The translations under genes were made by a program, and so were the position numbers. From Streptomyces pristinaespiralis (lineage in GTDB: Bacteria; Actinomycetota; Actinomycetes; Streptomycetales; Streptomycetaceae), in assembly GCF_001278075.1 (NCBI RefSeq), contig NZ_CP011340.1, forward strand, positions 7,685,501 to 7,749,500: a stretch of 64,000 nucleotides of DNA, given 5' to 3'. Within the stretch, counting starts at the first letter, position 1. Each line of letters begins with the position of its first letter. The notes beneath the pieces were generated by a model that saw only the letters and a program-made list of their open reading frames with translations, did not search any database and was not told the origin of the DNA. This document shows, one piece after another, positions 1 through 9,525 of this stretch.

Positions 1-1
1 C

Positions 2-1216
2 GGCATGCTGCTCGTCATCGGCGCGGTGTTCCTCGGCATGGGGCTGTGGCAGGTCCGCTGGCAGCGCAGGCTGGTGGAACTCTCCAACAAGCTCAACAAC
101 CAGGCGTTCCAGACCCTGCGGGGTCTGCCCAAGCTGCGGGTCGCCGCGGCGGAGAGCTTCGCGTACGCGGCCTGGGCGCGGCAGTTCGCCCGCTCCCGTG
201 AACTCCAGCAGCGGGTGGGCCGGATCAGGAACCTGACCACGGTACTGGACGCGGTCTATCTGCCGCTCTGCTCGCTCATCATGTTCATGCTGCTGGCGGG
301 GCCGGCCCGCGGCTCCATGTCGGCGGCCGAGTTCCTCACCTTCAGCACCGCCGTCACCATGCTGCTGACCTCCGTCACCCAGGTCACCGGCGTGCTGGTG
401 TCGGCCGCCGCCGCCCTGCCCATGTTCGAGCAGGTGCGCCCCATCCTCGACGAGGCCACCGAAGTACGCGGAGCGAGCGCGCAGCCCGGCACCCTCTCCG
501 GTGCGATCGAGGCAAGGAAGCTCACCTTCCGGTACGCCGACGACGGCCCCCCGGTCCTCGACGACGTGTCGCTCCAGGTCCGGCAGGGCGAGTTCGTGGC
601 GATCGTCGGCCCGAGCGGATGCGGCAAGTCGACCCTGCTGCGGCTGCTCATCGGCTTCGACCGGCCCGCCTCGGGCACGGTCCTCTACGACGGCCAGGAC
701 CTGGCCGCGCTGGACCCCGCCGCCGTGCGCCGGCAGTGCGGTGTGGTGCTCCAGAACGCCCAGCCGCTCACCGGCTCGATCCTCGACTGCATCTGCGGCG
801 CGGAGACCTTCTCGCAGGACGAGGTCTGGGAGGCCGCGGAGATGGCGGGGCTGGCGGAGGACATCAAGCGGATGCCGATGGGCCTGCACACACTGATCTC
901 GTCCGGCGGCGCCATATCCGGCGGCCAGCGGCAACGGCTGATGATCGCCCAGGCCCTGGTGCGGCGGCCGCGCATCCTCTTCTTCGACGAGGCCACCAGC
1001 GCGCTCGACAACGAGACGCAGCGCGTCGTCATCGAGAGCACCCGCCGGCTGGACGCCACCAGGATCGTCATCGCCCACCGGCTGTCCACCGTGATGGACG
1101 CGGACCGGGTGATCGTGATGGAGGAGGGCCGGGTCGTCGAGGAGGGCCGGCCCGCCGACCTGCTCGCCGACGCGGGCGGCCGGCTCCACGGACTGGTACG
1201 GCGGCAACTGGCGTGA
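2..1216 (+). CDS. NHLP/NHLM-type peptide exporter ABC transporter, C-terminal part (5' end outside window)
   Basis: The frame is open from the window edge, so the N-terminus is missing. The visible part holds the last transmembrane helices of an exporter-type membrane domain (hydrophobic stretches near visible residues 1-15 and 80-130), then an ABC ATPase. Visible motifs are Walker A GPSGCGKST near residue 202, the signature ISGGQRQR, Walker B RILFFDEATS and the switch IAHRLS. The linker segment NNQAFQTLRGLPKLRVAAAE resembles the NHLM bacteriocin-system transporters, which export ribosomally made peptides with nitrile-hydratase-like leaders. The partner peptidase-containing transporter and any precursor gene would lie upstream, outside the window. 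It converges on the next gene with 31 bp between them. The ABC exporter call is secure; the NHLM subfamily is likely. Confidence 0.85.
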   Translation, partial: GMLLVIGAVFLGMGLWQVRWQRRLVELSNKLNNQAFQTLRGLPKLRVAAAESFAYAAWARQFARSRELQQRVGRIRNLTTVLDAVYLPLCSLIMFMLLAGPARGSMSAAEFLTFSTAVTMLLTSVTQVTGVLVSAAAALPMFEQVRPILDEATEVRGASAQPGTLSGAIEARKLTFRYADDGPPVLDDVSLQVRQGEFVAIVGPSGCGKSTLLRLLIGFDRPASGTVLYDGQDLAALDPAAVRRQCGVVLQNAQPLTGSILDCICGAETFSQDEVWEAAEMAGLAEDIKRMPMGLHTLISSGGAISGGQRQRLMIAQALVRRPRILFFDEATSALDNETQRVVIESTRRLDATRIVIAHRLSTVMDADRVIVMEEGRVVEEGRPADLLADAGGRLHGLVRRQLA

Positions 1217-1247
1217 GCGGGGGCGGGCGGGCCCGCGGCCCGGTGGG

Positions 1248-1631
1248 CTACCGCCGGCGGTGCGTGCCGCCGCCCGTGACGAGGGCGTCGCCGACGAGCC
1301 TGACCCCGCGGGCCAGCCGGCCGAGCTGCTCGAGCTCGACCGCGTACAGCCGGATCGTGTTCTCGATGACGGTCTCCGCCACGCCCAGCGGCGGCAGTTC
1401 GCACCGGGAGGTCTGCAGGGCGGCCCGTACCGCCCGCATCTCGTGCTGTATCTGGAGCTGTGCGTGCCGGGCGAGCAATACGGGATGCCGGTTGAGCGTG
1501 GAGTAGCCGGCGTAACGGGCCGGCAGCAGATCGCGCAGCCAACGGGCGGCGGTCCGCTCCCAGTCGTGGCTGCCGGGGGCCTTCACCTGGCAGGGCCAGT
1601 CCGGATCGACCGGGGAGAGGGTTCGGGACAT
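1248..1631 (-). CDS. small hypothetical protein (127 aa)
   Basis: I do not recognise a named family. ATG at 1631 is chosen because CGGAG sits about 9 nt upstream on the minus strand and because the longer in-frame extension looks non-coding. The protein is soluble, with no signal peptide or membrane segment. It has a Trp/Arg-rich middle part (HDWERTAARWLRDLLPARYAGY), two likely long helices with many Arg/Leu/Glu residues, and a basic tail ending GGGTHRRR. The gene lies downstream of a MurR/RpiR regulator on the same strand, with a 330-bp gap that carries a TGAAA/TTTCA palindrome, so it is a candidate target of that regulator. Function unknown. Confidence 0.6.
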   Translation of the reverse strand: MSRTLSPVDPDWPCQVKAPGSHDWERTAARWLRDLLPARYAGYSTLNRHPVLLARHAQLQIQHEMRAVRAALQTSRCELPPLGVAETVIENTIRLYAVELEQLGRLARGVRLVGDALVTGGGTHRRR

Positions 1632-1961
1632 TCGTCGTCGCTCCGGGTGGTGCCGATGAACTCTGATCGAGAGATGTGCGGCGGTCCCGGCCCAGGGGTT
1701 GACCGGGACCGCCGAGGGCGTCCGCGGCGGAATGCGGAGCCCGGATTGAACACCGGAGGGCGGCGCGAGGAGGGAGCGCCGTACCCCGGGTGTTCGGTTG
1801 GGGAGGGCTCGGGTGCGGCCCTCATGGCAACGGAGGACACCGGCGCCAGGAGCAGTAAATATATATACCGTCGAGTACGCAAGGGTATGAAAAATTTCAT
1901 GCACCGCTGGGCATGAAAAATACCGGTAAGAGACCGGTTCGAGCACCGAAAGCCAGGCGGT
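1632..1961. promoter_or_regulatory. 330-bp regulatory gap with AT-rich island and TGAAA/TTTCA operator-like palindrome
   Basis: No gene is seen here. The core is unusually AT-rich for this genome (1856-1924). ATGAAA-AA-TTTCAT at 1887-1900 is an inverted repeat with 6-bp arms, and a second copy of the half-site, GCATGAAAAATACC, lies at 1911-1924. Read on the minus strand, TTGCGT followed by TATATATATTTACT could be a promoter for the gene starting at 1631. MurR/RpiR regulators commonly bind TGAAA-N-TTTCA type palindromes, and such a regulator is encoded immediately to the right. The binding assignment is inference. Confidence 0.5.
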
Positions 1962-2930
1962 TCAGTCGTCGAGGAAGAAGTCGTGCTGATCCGCGACCTG
2001 CTCGTAGCCCTCCAGCCGCACCTGCGTCCGCTCCGGGTCGGCGTCCGCCATCGCCTGCAGCACCGCGGCGGACAGCACCCCGGGCGCCGCGTACGAGTCG
2101 AACACCAGCCGCGACCCCGTCCCCGCCGTGAGCGTCACATCGGCCTCCTCGACCAGCGGCCCCAGCGTCAGGTCGGTGATCAGCGCGACCCGCAGGCCGG
2201 TGCGGCGGGCCGCCCGCAGCGCCGCCAGCGTCTCGTTGGCGTGCCGGGGCATCGCGAAGGCCAGCACCCAGGTCCCGCCCGCCTCCCGGGACTGAAGCAG
2301 CGCGTCGTAGGCCACGCTGCCGCCACGGGTCACCAGCCGCACATCCGGATGGATACGGCGGGCCGCGTACGCGAAGTACTCCGCGAGCGAGACGGAGATC
2401 CGCAGCCCGAGAACCGTCAGGGGCATCGAGAGGGCCAGCTCCCGGCCGATGCCGAGCACCCGGTCGGTGTCGGCCAGCACCCGCCGCAGGTTCTCCAGGT
2501 TCTGGATCTCGGCGTCGACGGCCGCCTGCAGCTCGTTGCGGCGGATCTCCGCACGGGTCTCCGGCGAACCGGCCACCGCGCTCAGCGCGATCGGCTGCAA
2601 CGCCTCCCGCAGCGCCGGGTAGCCGCTGTAGCCGAGGGACGTCGCGAACCGGGTCACCGACGGCTGGCTGACCCCGACCCGCTCCGCGAGGTCGGTGATC
2701 GACAGGAACGCGGCCTCGGTGAGGTGGTCGATGATGTACTGGGCGATGCGCCGCTGACCGGGGGAGAGGCGGTGGCCGCCGAGCAGTGCGAGCACCCGCT
2801 CGGCCGGAGCGGGCTGCTGCTCCTCGGGCGGCCCGCCCGGGGTGATCGCGGCGGCCTGCGCACGTTCCTGCTGCCCTGATGGCACCGGTGTGCCCCCTTC
2901 TATGTCCAACTGCTGCTCAACATAGCCCAC
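1962..2930 (-). CDS. MurR/RpiR family transcriptional regulator
   Basis: This 322-aa protein has the two-domain RpiR architecture. The N-terminal helix-turn-helix region (about residues 45-125) contains LSPGQRRIAQYIIDH and the recognition-helix part GVSQPSVTRFATSLGYSGY. The C-terminal SIS-type sugar-phosphate-binding domain (about 150-300) contains TVLGLRISVSLAEYFAYAARR and the later stretch VALITDLTLGPLVEEADVTL. These proteins are DNA-binding regulators whose SIS domain senses phosphosugars or related metabolites. The ATG at 2930 gives a sensible N-terminus, MGYVEQQLDIEGG. It is divergent from the SpoIIE phosphatase gene and upstream of the 127-aa gene on the same strand. Ligand and regulon cannot be read from the sequence; the palindrome at 1887-1924 is the obvious candidate operator. 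Confidence 0.9.
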   Translation of the reverse strand: MGYVEQQLDIEGGTPVPSGQQERAQAAAITPGGPPEEQQPAPAERVLALLGGHRLSPGQRRIAQYIIDHLTEAAFLSITDLAERVGVSQPSVTRFATSLGYSGYPALREALQPIALSAVAGSPETRAEIRRNELQAAVDAEIQNLENLRRVLADTDRVLGIGRELALSMPLTVLGLRISVSLAEYFAYAARRIHPDVRLVTRGGSVAYDALLQSREAGGTWVLAFAMPRHANETLAALRAARRTGLRVALITDLTLGPLVEEADVTLTAGTGSRLVFDSYAAPGVLSAAVLQAMADADPERTQVRLEGYEQVADQHDFFLDD

Positions 2931-3032
2931 CGGCCGCGCCGGTCAGGGTGCTCGTCCACGCGGGCGCCGGCCCGCCGCCGGCCCCGGAACGAGGAGATGC
3001 GCCGCCCGCACGGCCGGGAGCATGCTGGCAGG

Positions 3033-5567
3033 GTGACCCGGTACGGCGACGACGTGCCCGAGGCCCCCGCCGAGGACGGCCCGGACCCCGTGCACACGCA
3101 CGGTCGCGATCCGCAGGCGGACGAACTGGTCATGGTCCTCGCCCAGGCCGAGGTGAGCGCCATCGAGGCCGTGGGCGGCTTCGCGGGCGGCCTCTACCTA
3201 CGGTCCGCCGCACCCGAACTGCTGCGCCTGGCGGTGATCGCCGGACTGCCCTCGAAGCTCTTCCGGCACTGGTGGGGCATGCATGTGAACCGTCCGTTCC
3301 CCCACTCGGACGTCTACCGCACCGGCCAGCCCGTCTACCTCGGCGACACGGAAGAGGCCATGCGCCGCTACCCCCAGCTCATGGCGGGCCTGCCGTTCCC
3401 CTTCGGATCGCTGTACGTGCCGATCTCGCACGACCGCGAGTGCTTCGGCGTCCTCGCCGTGCTGCGTCCGGCCACTCCCGGGCAGCCGGTCGCCGAGGCC
3501 GACCGGCGGCGCATCCACGAGGTCGGTGACCGGCTCGGCGCGACGCTGGCCGCCATGGCGGCCGACCGGCCGCGCATCGAGTGGGACGCCGAACCGCTGG
3601 CCGTGACCCTCCAGTCGCTCACCGCGCCGCCCCTGCGGATCGGCGCTTTCGACTGGAACCTCGAGGCGGGCACCGTGACAGGCGACGAGGGCTGGTGCGC
3701 CATCCTCGGCACCGATCCCGCCAGGCTCCCGCTCACCGCGGAGGCGGTGGCCGCGCGGATCGAACCGGAGGACGCCTACGGGCTGTGGGCCCTGGCCCGC
3801 CGGTCGGCCGAGTCGGACCGGCCGGTCACCCGCAGACTGCGCCTCCAGGGCGCCGACGGCCGGCCTCACCTGCTCGAACTCACCGGCCGCCGCAGACGCC
3901 CCACGGACGCGGCCGCGGCCACGCACCTGACCGGGTACCTGGTCGACCTCGGCGCCGGCCCGGTCGTCCCGGAGGCCGCCGACCGGCTCCCGGTGGGCAT
4001 CTGCTCCGTCGACCGCCTCGGACGCATCTCGTACATGAACGAGCGCGCGGAGAGACTTCTCGGACAGCCACGGGCCGATCTGATCGGGCGTGTCCTGTGG
4101 GAGGCCGTCGACTCGTTCGGGCAGGCCGCCCACGAGGACCACTACCGGGCGGCACTGCTGTCGCCCGACCCGGTCCACTTCCTGCTCAGAGGGACCGACG
4201 AATGGCTGTCCGTCACCCTCCACTCGAGCCTCGACGGCCTCACCCTCACCCTCGACGCGGGCGCGCAGCCCACCTACGCCCCGGGATCCGTGGCCGAGCC
4301 CGGCGCCGGTCTCGGCTCACCGGCGGACCGGGCCGTGGCCCTGTACCGCCCGGTCGCCCTCGCCATCGCGCTCACCGAGGCGGTCACGGCCCGGCAGGTC
4401 TCCGCCGTGGTCACCGAGGAGCTGCTGCCCGCGTTCGGCGGCCGTCAGCTGGCGATCTACATGCTCAGTAACCGTCATCTGTACCTGGCCTGGGAGACCG
4501 GGTTCCCCCGGGGCTTCCTCAACCGCTTCGACGGGGTGGGTCTCGACACCAAACTGCCCGGCGTCGAGACCCTCACCTCCGGACGGCCCCTGTTCTTCGA
4601 GTCGATGCAGAAACTCGCCGCCGCCTACCCCGGCATCCCCATGGACGCGCACGTCGGCGCCAGAGCCTTCCTGCCGCTGATCGCCTCCGGCCGCCCCGTC
4701 GGTTCGTGCATCCTCGGCTTCGACCGGCCCCGGGGATTCAGCCCCGAGGAGCGCACCGTCCTCACCGCGCTCGCCGGACTCATCGCCCAGGCCCTCGAAC
4801 GGGCCCGCCGGTACGACTCGGAGGCGGCGCTCGCCCGCGGCCTCCAGGACGCCCTGCTGCCGCACCGGCTGCCCGCCGTGGAAGGGCTCGACACGGTGGC
4901 CCGGCACCTTCCCGGCACCCAGGGCATGGAGGTCGGCGGCGACTGGTACGACGTCATCGACACCGGCCGGGGGATGGCGCTCATCATCGGGGACGTACAG
5001 GGCCACGGTGTCCAGGCGGCCGCCACCATGGGGCAACTGCGCAGCGCGGTAAGGGCCCTCGCCGTCAGCGGCCACACCCCCGTGGAGGTGATGACGGGCA
5101 CCAACCGGCTGCTGATCGACCTCGACCCGGGCCTCTTCGCCAGCTGCTGCTACATCGTGCTCGACCCGGCCACCGGCCGCGCCGACGCCGTCCGCGCCGG
5201 CCATCTCCAGCCCCTGCTGCGTCACCCGGACGGCCGCACCGATGTGCTCGCCCTGCCGGGCGGAGTGGTCCTCGGGGTGGACGCCCGCGCCGTCTACCCC
5301 GTCACGGAACTGTTCCTGGAGCCCGGCGCGGTGCTCGCCCTGTTCACCGACGGCCTCGTCGAACAGCCGGGCGTCGACATCGACCTGGGCATCGAAAGAC
5401 TGCGGCTCACGTTCTCCGAACTGGGTTACGCCCCGCTGTCGGACACCGCGGACCGCCTCATCAACGAGGCCCGACAGACCCCCGACCGCCCCGACGACAT
5501 CGCCCTGCTGCTGGCCGCGCGGTGGTCGCAGCCCGCCGGGACGGCGGACGGCGTCCCCGTACCGTGA
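3033..5567 (+). CDS. GAF/PAS sensor with C-terminal SpoIIE-type PP2C phosphatase
   Basis: This is an 844-aa multidomain serine/threonine phosphatase of the RsbU/SpoIIE class, which usually dephosphorylates anti-anti-sigma factors. In order it has a GAF-like domain (about 20-165), a PAS-like segment (IGAFDWNLEAG...WCAILG, about 200-300), a second PAS (LPVGICSVDRLGRISYMNERAERLLG, about 320-410), a second GAF (about 430-600) and a PP2C domain (about 620-840). The metal-binding acidic residues are visible in EVGGDWYDVI, GDVQGHG, LFTDGLVE and RPDDIALL. GTG 3033 is preferred: CATGCT ending 6 nt upstream looks like a leaderless -10 element. The in-frame ATG at 2997 abuts its GAGGAG with no spacing. 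No anti-sigma gene is adjacent. The sensory ligand is unknown. Confidence 0.9.
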   Translation: MTRYGDDVPEAPAEDGPDPVHTHGRDPQADELVMVLAQAEVSAIEAVGGFAGGLYLRSAAPELLRLAVIAGLPSKLFRHWWGMHVNRPFPHSDVYRTGQPVYLGDTEEAMRRYPQLMAGLPFPFGSLYVPISHDRECFGVLAVLRPATPGQPVAEADRRRIHEVGDRLGATLAAMAADRPRIEWDAEPLAVTLQSLTAPPLRIGAFDWNLEAGTVTGDEGWCAILGTDPARLPLTAEAVAARIEPEDAYGLWALARRSAESDRPVTRRLRLQGADGRPHLLELTGRRRRPTDAAAATHLTGYLVDLGAGPVVPEAADRLPVGICSVDRLGRISYMNERAERLLGQPRADLIGRVLWEAVDSFGQAAHEDHYRAALLSPDPVHFLLRGTDEWLSVTLHSSLDGLTLTLDAGAQPTYAPGSVAEPGAGLGSPADRAVALYRPVALAIALTEAVTARQVSAVVTEELLPAFGGRQLAIYMLSNRHLYLAWETGFPRGFLNRFDGVGLDTKLPGVETLTSGRPLFFESMQKLAAAYPGIPMDAHVGARAFLPLIASGRPVGSCILGFDRPRGFSPEERTVLTALAGLIAQALERARRYDSEAALARGLQDALLPHRLPAVEGLDTVARHLPGTQGMEVGGDWYDVIDTGRGMALIIGDVQGHGVQAAATMGQLRSAVRALAVSGHTPVEVMTGTNRLLIDLDPGLFASCCYIVLDPATGRADAVRAGHLQPLLRHPDGRTDVLALPGGVVLGVDARAVYPVTELFLEPGAVLALFTDGLVEQPGVDIDLGIERLRLTFSELGYAPLSDTADRLINEARQTPDRPDDIALLLAARWSQPAGTADGVPVP

Positions 5568-5581
5568 CGCCCGGCCTTCAC

Positions 5582-5600
5582 ACCTGCCGCACCGGCAGGT
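5582..5600. terminator. short hairpin after the SpoIIE gene
   Basis: ACCTGCCG and CGGCAGGT form an 8-bp perfect stem with a 3-nt loop, starting 15 nt after the stop codon at 5567. There is no U-run, as is usual in this genome. It is plausible as an intrinsic or processing hairpin. Confidence 0.4.
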
Positions 5601-5632
5601 CCGCCCGTCCCGGTCTCCTGGCCGCCCCGGAC

Positions 5633-5638
5633 TAACGT
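5633..5638 (+). promoter_or_regulatory. leaderless -10 element (TAACGT) for the UDG gene
   Basis: TAACGT lies 6 nt upstream of ATG 5645, and no Shine-Dalgarno sequence is present. TANNNT followed by 6-8 nt and the start codon is the usual arrangement of leaderless transcripts in streptomycetes. Inference from position and consensus. Confidence 0.5.
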
Positions 5639-5644
5639 GGCTCC

Positions 5645-6418
5645 ATGGACAGGCACGAGGCGACCGGCCCCCCGCCCGAGGACCCCGGCTTCCCGGCGCG
5701 GACCGCGCCCCGGTGCGGCGGACTCGGGGAACTGGACGAGGCCGTCAGCCGGTGCCGTGCCTGTCCGAGACTCGTCGCCTGGCGGGAACAGGTGGCCACG
5801 GACCGGCGTGCGGCCTTCTTCGGCTGGGAGTACTGGGGCCGGCCGGTGCCGGGCTTCGGCCCCGCCGACGCGTCGCTCGCCGTCGTCGGCCTCGCCCCCG
5901 CCGCCCACGGCGGTAACCGCACCGGCCGCATGTTCACCGGGGACGACTCCGGTGACCTTCTGTTCGCCGCACTCCACGAGGTGGGCCTCGCCTCGCAGCC
6001 CACGTCCACGCACCCCGGCGACGGCCTTGTCCTGCACGGCGTACGCGTCACCGCGCCCGTCCACTGTGCCCCGCCGCAGAACAGGCCCACGACCACCGAG
6101 CGGGACACCTGCCGTCCCTGGCTCGCGACCGAGCTGTCGCTGCTGACGGACCTGCGCGCGATCGTCGTCCTCGGCGGCTTCGGGTGGCAGGCACTGCTGC
6201 CCGTCCTCGAGGCCACCGGACGCCGACTGCCCAGGCCGCGCCCCGTGTTCGGGCACGGCGCCCATGTCGTCCTGCCGGACGACGGTGAACGGCCGGAGCT
6301 CCATCTGTTCGGGAGCTACCACCCCAGCAGGCGCAACGTCTCCACCCGGCTGATGAACTCGTCCATGCTCGTCGAGGTGCTCCGCGAGGCCGCCGGCGTC
6401 AGCGGTCCCGGTCGCTGA
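5645..6418 (+). CDS. type-5 (UdgB-like) uracil-DNA glycosylase, 4Fe-4S
   Basis: This 257-aa DNA repair enzyme removes uracil and some other deaminated bases from DNA. The family-5 signature GLAPAAHGGNRTGRMFTGD is at residues 82-100; the acidic residue of family 4 is replaced by Ala, as is normal for UDGb. Four cysteines (C37, C40, C141, C156) match the 4Fe-4S ligands, and the second catalytic motif is the later SYHPSRRN. The N-terminal 25 residues are Pro-rich and variable. There is no ribosome-binding site before the ATG, and a -10-like TAACGT lies 6 nt upstream, so the mRNA is probably leaderless. The 3' end overlaps the convergent molybdenum-hydroxylase gene by 20 bp. Confidence 0.93.
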   Translation: MDRHEATGPPPEDPGFPARTAPRCGGLGELDEAVSRCRACPRLVAWREQVATDRRAAFFGWEYWGRPVPGFGPADASLAVVGLAPAAHGGNRTGRMFTGDDSGDLLFAALHEVGLASQPTSTHPGDGLVLHGVRVTAPVHCAPPQNRPTTTERDTCRPWLATELSLLTDLRAIVVLGGFGWQALLPVLEATGRRLPRPRPVFGHGAHVVLPDDGERPELHLFGSYHPSRRNVSTRLMNSSMLVEVLREAAGVSGPGR

Positions 6419-8525
6419 GGGCCGGCGCCCCCTCGAGCGCCTGCACCAGCTTGTCGGGGGTCAGGGGCAGTTCCCTGAACCGGACGCCCGTCGCGTGGTG
6501 CACCGCGTTCGCCACCGCCGCCGCCGTGCCGACGATGCCGATCTCACCGATGCCCTTGCTGCCCATCGGGTTGAGGTGCGGGTCGTCCTCCTCGATCCAC
6601 TGCGCCTCGACGGAGCGCACGTCGGCGCAGACAGGCACGTGGTACGAGGCGAGATCGCACTCCGCGTAGTCCCCGAAGCGCTCGTCCATGGTGCTGCCCT
6701 CCATCAGCGCCATGCCGATGCCCATCGTCATCCCACCGATGAACTGGGACCGCGCGGTACGGGCGTTGAGGATGCGGCCCGCGGCGAACACACCGAGCAT
6801 CCGGCGCACCGCCACCTCGCCCGTCACCGTGTCCACCTGCGCCTCGCAGAAGACGGCGCCGAAGGCGTGCCGCGCGTGGGCGGGCTCCCGGCCGGTCTCC
6901 TCCTTGGTGTCGGCCGACGCGGTCAGTCCCTCCGCCGGCAGCGGGCCGCGGTGGTCCGCGAGGCGCTTGGCGAGAAGGGTGCAGGCCTTGTGGACGGCCC
7001 AGCCCCAGGAGGCCGTTCCGCACGATCCCCCGGCCAGCGGCGCCGCGGGCAGGTCGGAGCTGCCGATCTCGACGGTCACCGTCTCCAGCGGTGTGTCCAG
7101 GGCCTCGGCGGCGATCTGCGCCAGCACGGTCCTGGCGCCGGTGCCGATGTCGGTGGCGTTGACCCGGATGCGGTGGACGCCGTCGGCGCCGAGGTGGGCG
7201 GTGGCCCTGGAGGGGGCGATCAGCACCGGGTACGTGCTCGCCGCGACGCCGGTGCCGAGCAGCAGGCCGCCCTCCCTGGTGACGCCCGGACGCGGGTCGC
7301 GTTCCTCCCAGCCGAAGACTTCGGCGCCGCGGCGCAGGCACGCGGCGAGGTTCCTGCTGCTGAAGGGGAGTCCCGAGTCGGGCTCGGTCGCCGGTTCGTT
7401 GCGCAGCCGCAGCTCGACCGGGTCCAGCCCGGTGGCGACGGCGAGCTCGTCCATCGCCGACTCCAGGGCGTACATCCCGGGCGCCTCGCCGGGGGCGCGC
7501 ATCCACGACGGGGTCGGCACGTCGAGTGCCACCACCCGGTGGACGGTCCGGCTGTTGGGGGAGACGTACATGACCCGGGCCGGGACGGCGGCCTGCTCCA
7601 CGAACTCCTTCACCCGCGAGGTCTGGGTGACCACGTCGTGGGCGAGAGCCGTGATCCTGCCGTCGGCGCCAGCGCCCAGGCGGACATGATGCAGTGTCGG
7701 AGCCCGGTGGCCCACGACCGCGGGCATCTGACGGCGCGGCAGGGACACCTTCACGGGGCGCCCGGTGTGCCGTGCGGCCATCGCGGCCAGCACCACCGGC
7801 GGCCGGGGCGTCCCCTTCGAGCCGAAGCCGCCGCCGACGTGCTCGGACACCGCGGTGATCTGCTTCCTGTCCAGCCCGAACAGCTGGGCCAGGGTGTCCC
7901 TGACCGGTCCGGAACCCTGGCTCGAGTCCCACACCGTCAGCCGGCCGTCGCCCCACTGCGCGGTGGCCGCGTGCGGCTCCATCGGGTGGTTGTGCAGCGC
8001 GGTGAGACGGTAGGAGGCGTCCACGCGGACGTCGGCCGCCGCGTAGGCGCCCTCGAAGTCGCCCCTCTCGCGCACGGCGGGGTGGCCGCCGTTGGCCTCC
8101 TCGGGTGTGTAGATGTCCGGGCGGTCGCCGGTGAGCCTCACGTCGTGCTCCTCGGCCTCGTACCCGACGCGCAGGGCGGCGGCGCCCGCGCGGGCGTTCT
8201 CCAGGGTGTCGGCCACGACGAGGGCGATGTACCAGCCCCTGTGCGGTACGCGGTCGTCCTGGAGGAGACGGAGGGTCGGGTCGTCGGGCTGTCCGAGGCG
8301 GGGGGCGTTCTCGTGGGTGAGCACCGCCAGCACGCCGGGCATCTCCAGCACCTCCGCCGTGCCGAGCGCCGTGACCCGGCCGCGGGGGACCGCGGCGGGC
8401 ACCGGCCAGCCGTACACGCAGCCCGACGGGGTGTGTTCGGCGGCGTAGCGCGCGGCGCCGGCGGCCTTCTCCACGGCCTCCCGGCGGACGGCGGGCGCAC
8501 CGAGCACGGTGACCGGCCGGCTCAT
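6399..8525 (-). CDS. molybdenum hydroxylase large subunit (PaoC/YagR-like, xanthine dehydrogenase family)
   Basis: This 708-aa subunit binds the molybdenum cofactor and carries the substrate-hydroxylating active site of a heterotrimeric aldehyde/xanthine oxidase-type enzyme. The a/b-hammerhead part is at the N-terminus (LGAPAVRREAVEKAAGAARYAAE). Cofactor-binding segments include GGGFGSKGTPRPP and the later GSCGTASWGW. The catalytic general-base glutamate is E661 in GSKGIGEIG. ATG 8525 overlaps the stop of the FAD-subunit gene as ATGA, implying translational coupling. It is the last gene of a three-gene operon (2Fe-2S, FAD, Mo), as in E. coli paoABC. No XdhC/PaoD-type maturation chaperone is encoded next to it. 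The physiological substrate is unknown; aromatic or aliphatic aldehydes are the family precedent. Confidence 0.92.
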   Translation of the reverse strand: MSRPVTVLGAPAVRREAVEKAAGAARYAAEHTPSGCVYGWPVPAAVPRGRVTALGTAEVLEMPGVLAVLTHENAPRLGQPDDPTLRLLQDDRVPHRGWYIALVVADTLENARAGAAALRVGYEAEEHDVRLTGDRPDIYTPEEANGGHPAVRERGDFEGAYAAADVRVDASYRLTALHNHPMEPHAATAQWGDGRLTVWDSSQGSGPVRDTLAQLFGLDRKQITAVSEHVGGGFGSKGTPRPPVVLAAMAARHTGRPVKVSLPRRQMPAVVGHRAPTLHHVRLGAGADGRITALAHDVVTQTSRVKEFVEQAAVPARVMYVSPNSRTVHRVVALDVPTPSWMRAPGEAPGMYALESAMDELAVATGLDPVELRLRNEPATEPDSGLPFSSRNLAACLRRGAEVFGWEERDPRPGVTREGGLLLGTGVAASTYPVLIAPSRATAHLGADGVHRIRVNATDIGTGARTVLAQIAAEALDTPLETVTVEIGSSDLPAAPLAGGSCGTASWGWAVHKACTLLAKRLADHRGPLPAEGLTASADTKEETGREPAHARHAFGAVFCEAQVDTVTGEVAVRRMLGVFAAGRILNARTARSQFIGGMTMGIGMALMEGSTMDERFGDYAECDLASYHVPVCADVRSVEAQWIEEDDPHLNPMGSKGIGEIGIVGTAAAVANAVHHATGVRFRELPLTPDKLVQALEGAPALSDRDR

Positions 8526-9525
8526 GACCGCTCCTCGCCGCCGTCGTCCCCGTCCGCGAGCCCGGCGAGGACGTCGACGGCGAGATCGCGCGCGAGCCGC
8601 ACCTTGAAGGCGTTGTCCCGCAGCGGCTCCGCCACCGCGAGCTCCGCCTCCGCCGCGGCGGCGAAGGCCTCGCGGCCGGCCGGCCCGCCGACGAGCAGTT
8701 CCTCCGCCCTGCGGGCCCGCCACGGCCGGTGGGCGAGACCGCCGAACGCCAGACCCACGTGCTGGACCCGGCCGCCCTCGACGGTGAGGACCGCGGCGAC
8801 GGAGGCAAGGGCGAAGGCGTAGGAGGCACGGTCGCGGGCCTTGCGGTACGCCGACCGCGCCCCGGTGGGCACGGGCGGCAGCTCCACGCCCGTGATCAGC
8901 TCGCCGGGCCTCAGCTCGGTGTCCACGTCCGGGCGGTCACCAGGGAGCCGGTGGAAGTCGCTGACCGCCAGCGACCGGTCGCCGTCGGTGGAGTGCAGAT
9001 GGACCGTGGCGTCGAACGCGGCGAGGGCGACCGCCATGTCGGAGGGGTGTGTGGCGACGCAGTGTTCCGAGTGGCCCAGTACGGCGAGGTCGCGGTGGAC
9101 ACCCGCCCGCGCGGGACAGCCGGTGCCCGGCGCACGCTTGTTGCAGGGCTTGGAGATGTCCTGGAAGTAGGTGCAGCGGGTGCGCTGGAGCAGGTTCCCG
9201 CCGGTGGTCGCCGCGTTCCGCAACTGCCCGGAGGCCCCGGCGAGCAGCGCCTGCGACAGCGCGAAATAGCGTGTCCGGACGGCCGGATGGGCCGCGAGAT
9301 CACTGTTGCGCACGGCGGCGCCGATCAGGAGCCCGCCTCCCGGCACGCCCTCGACCGTGCCGTGGGGCAGCCGGCTCACGTCGATGAGCACGTCGGGTGT
9401 CGCGACACCCAGCTTCATCAGATCGACGAGGTTCGTGCCGCCCGCGAGGTACTGCGCCCCGGTGTGCGCGGCGTACGCGGCGACGGCCTCCGCGGCCGTG
9501 CCGGGTCGGACATAGGCGAAGGGTT

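Noticed and set aside
1260..1916. Forward frame next to the exporter as a possible NHLP precursor peptide gene
   Set aside because: No nitrile-hydratase-like leader or Gly-Gly cleavage site; it is antisense to the 127-aa gene and its regulatory region.
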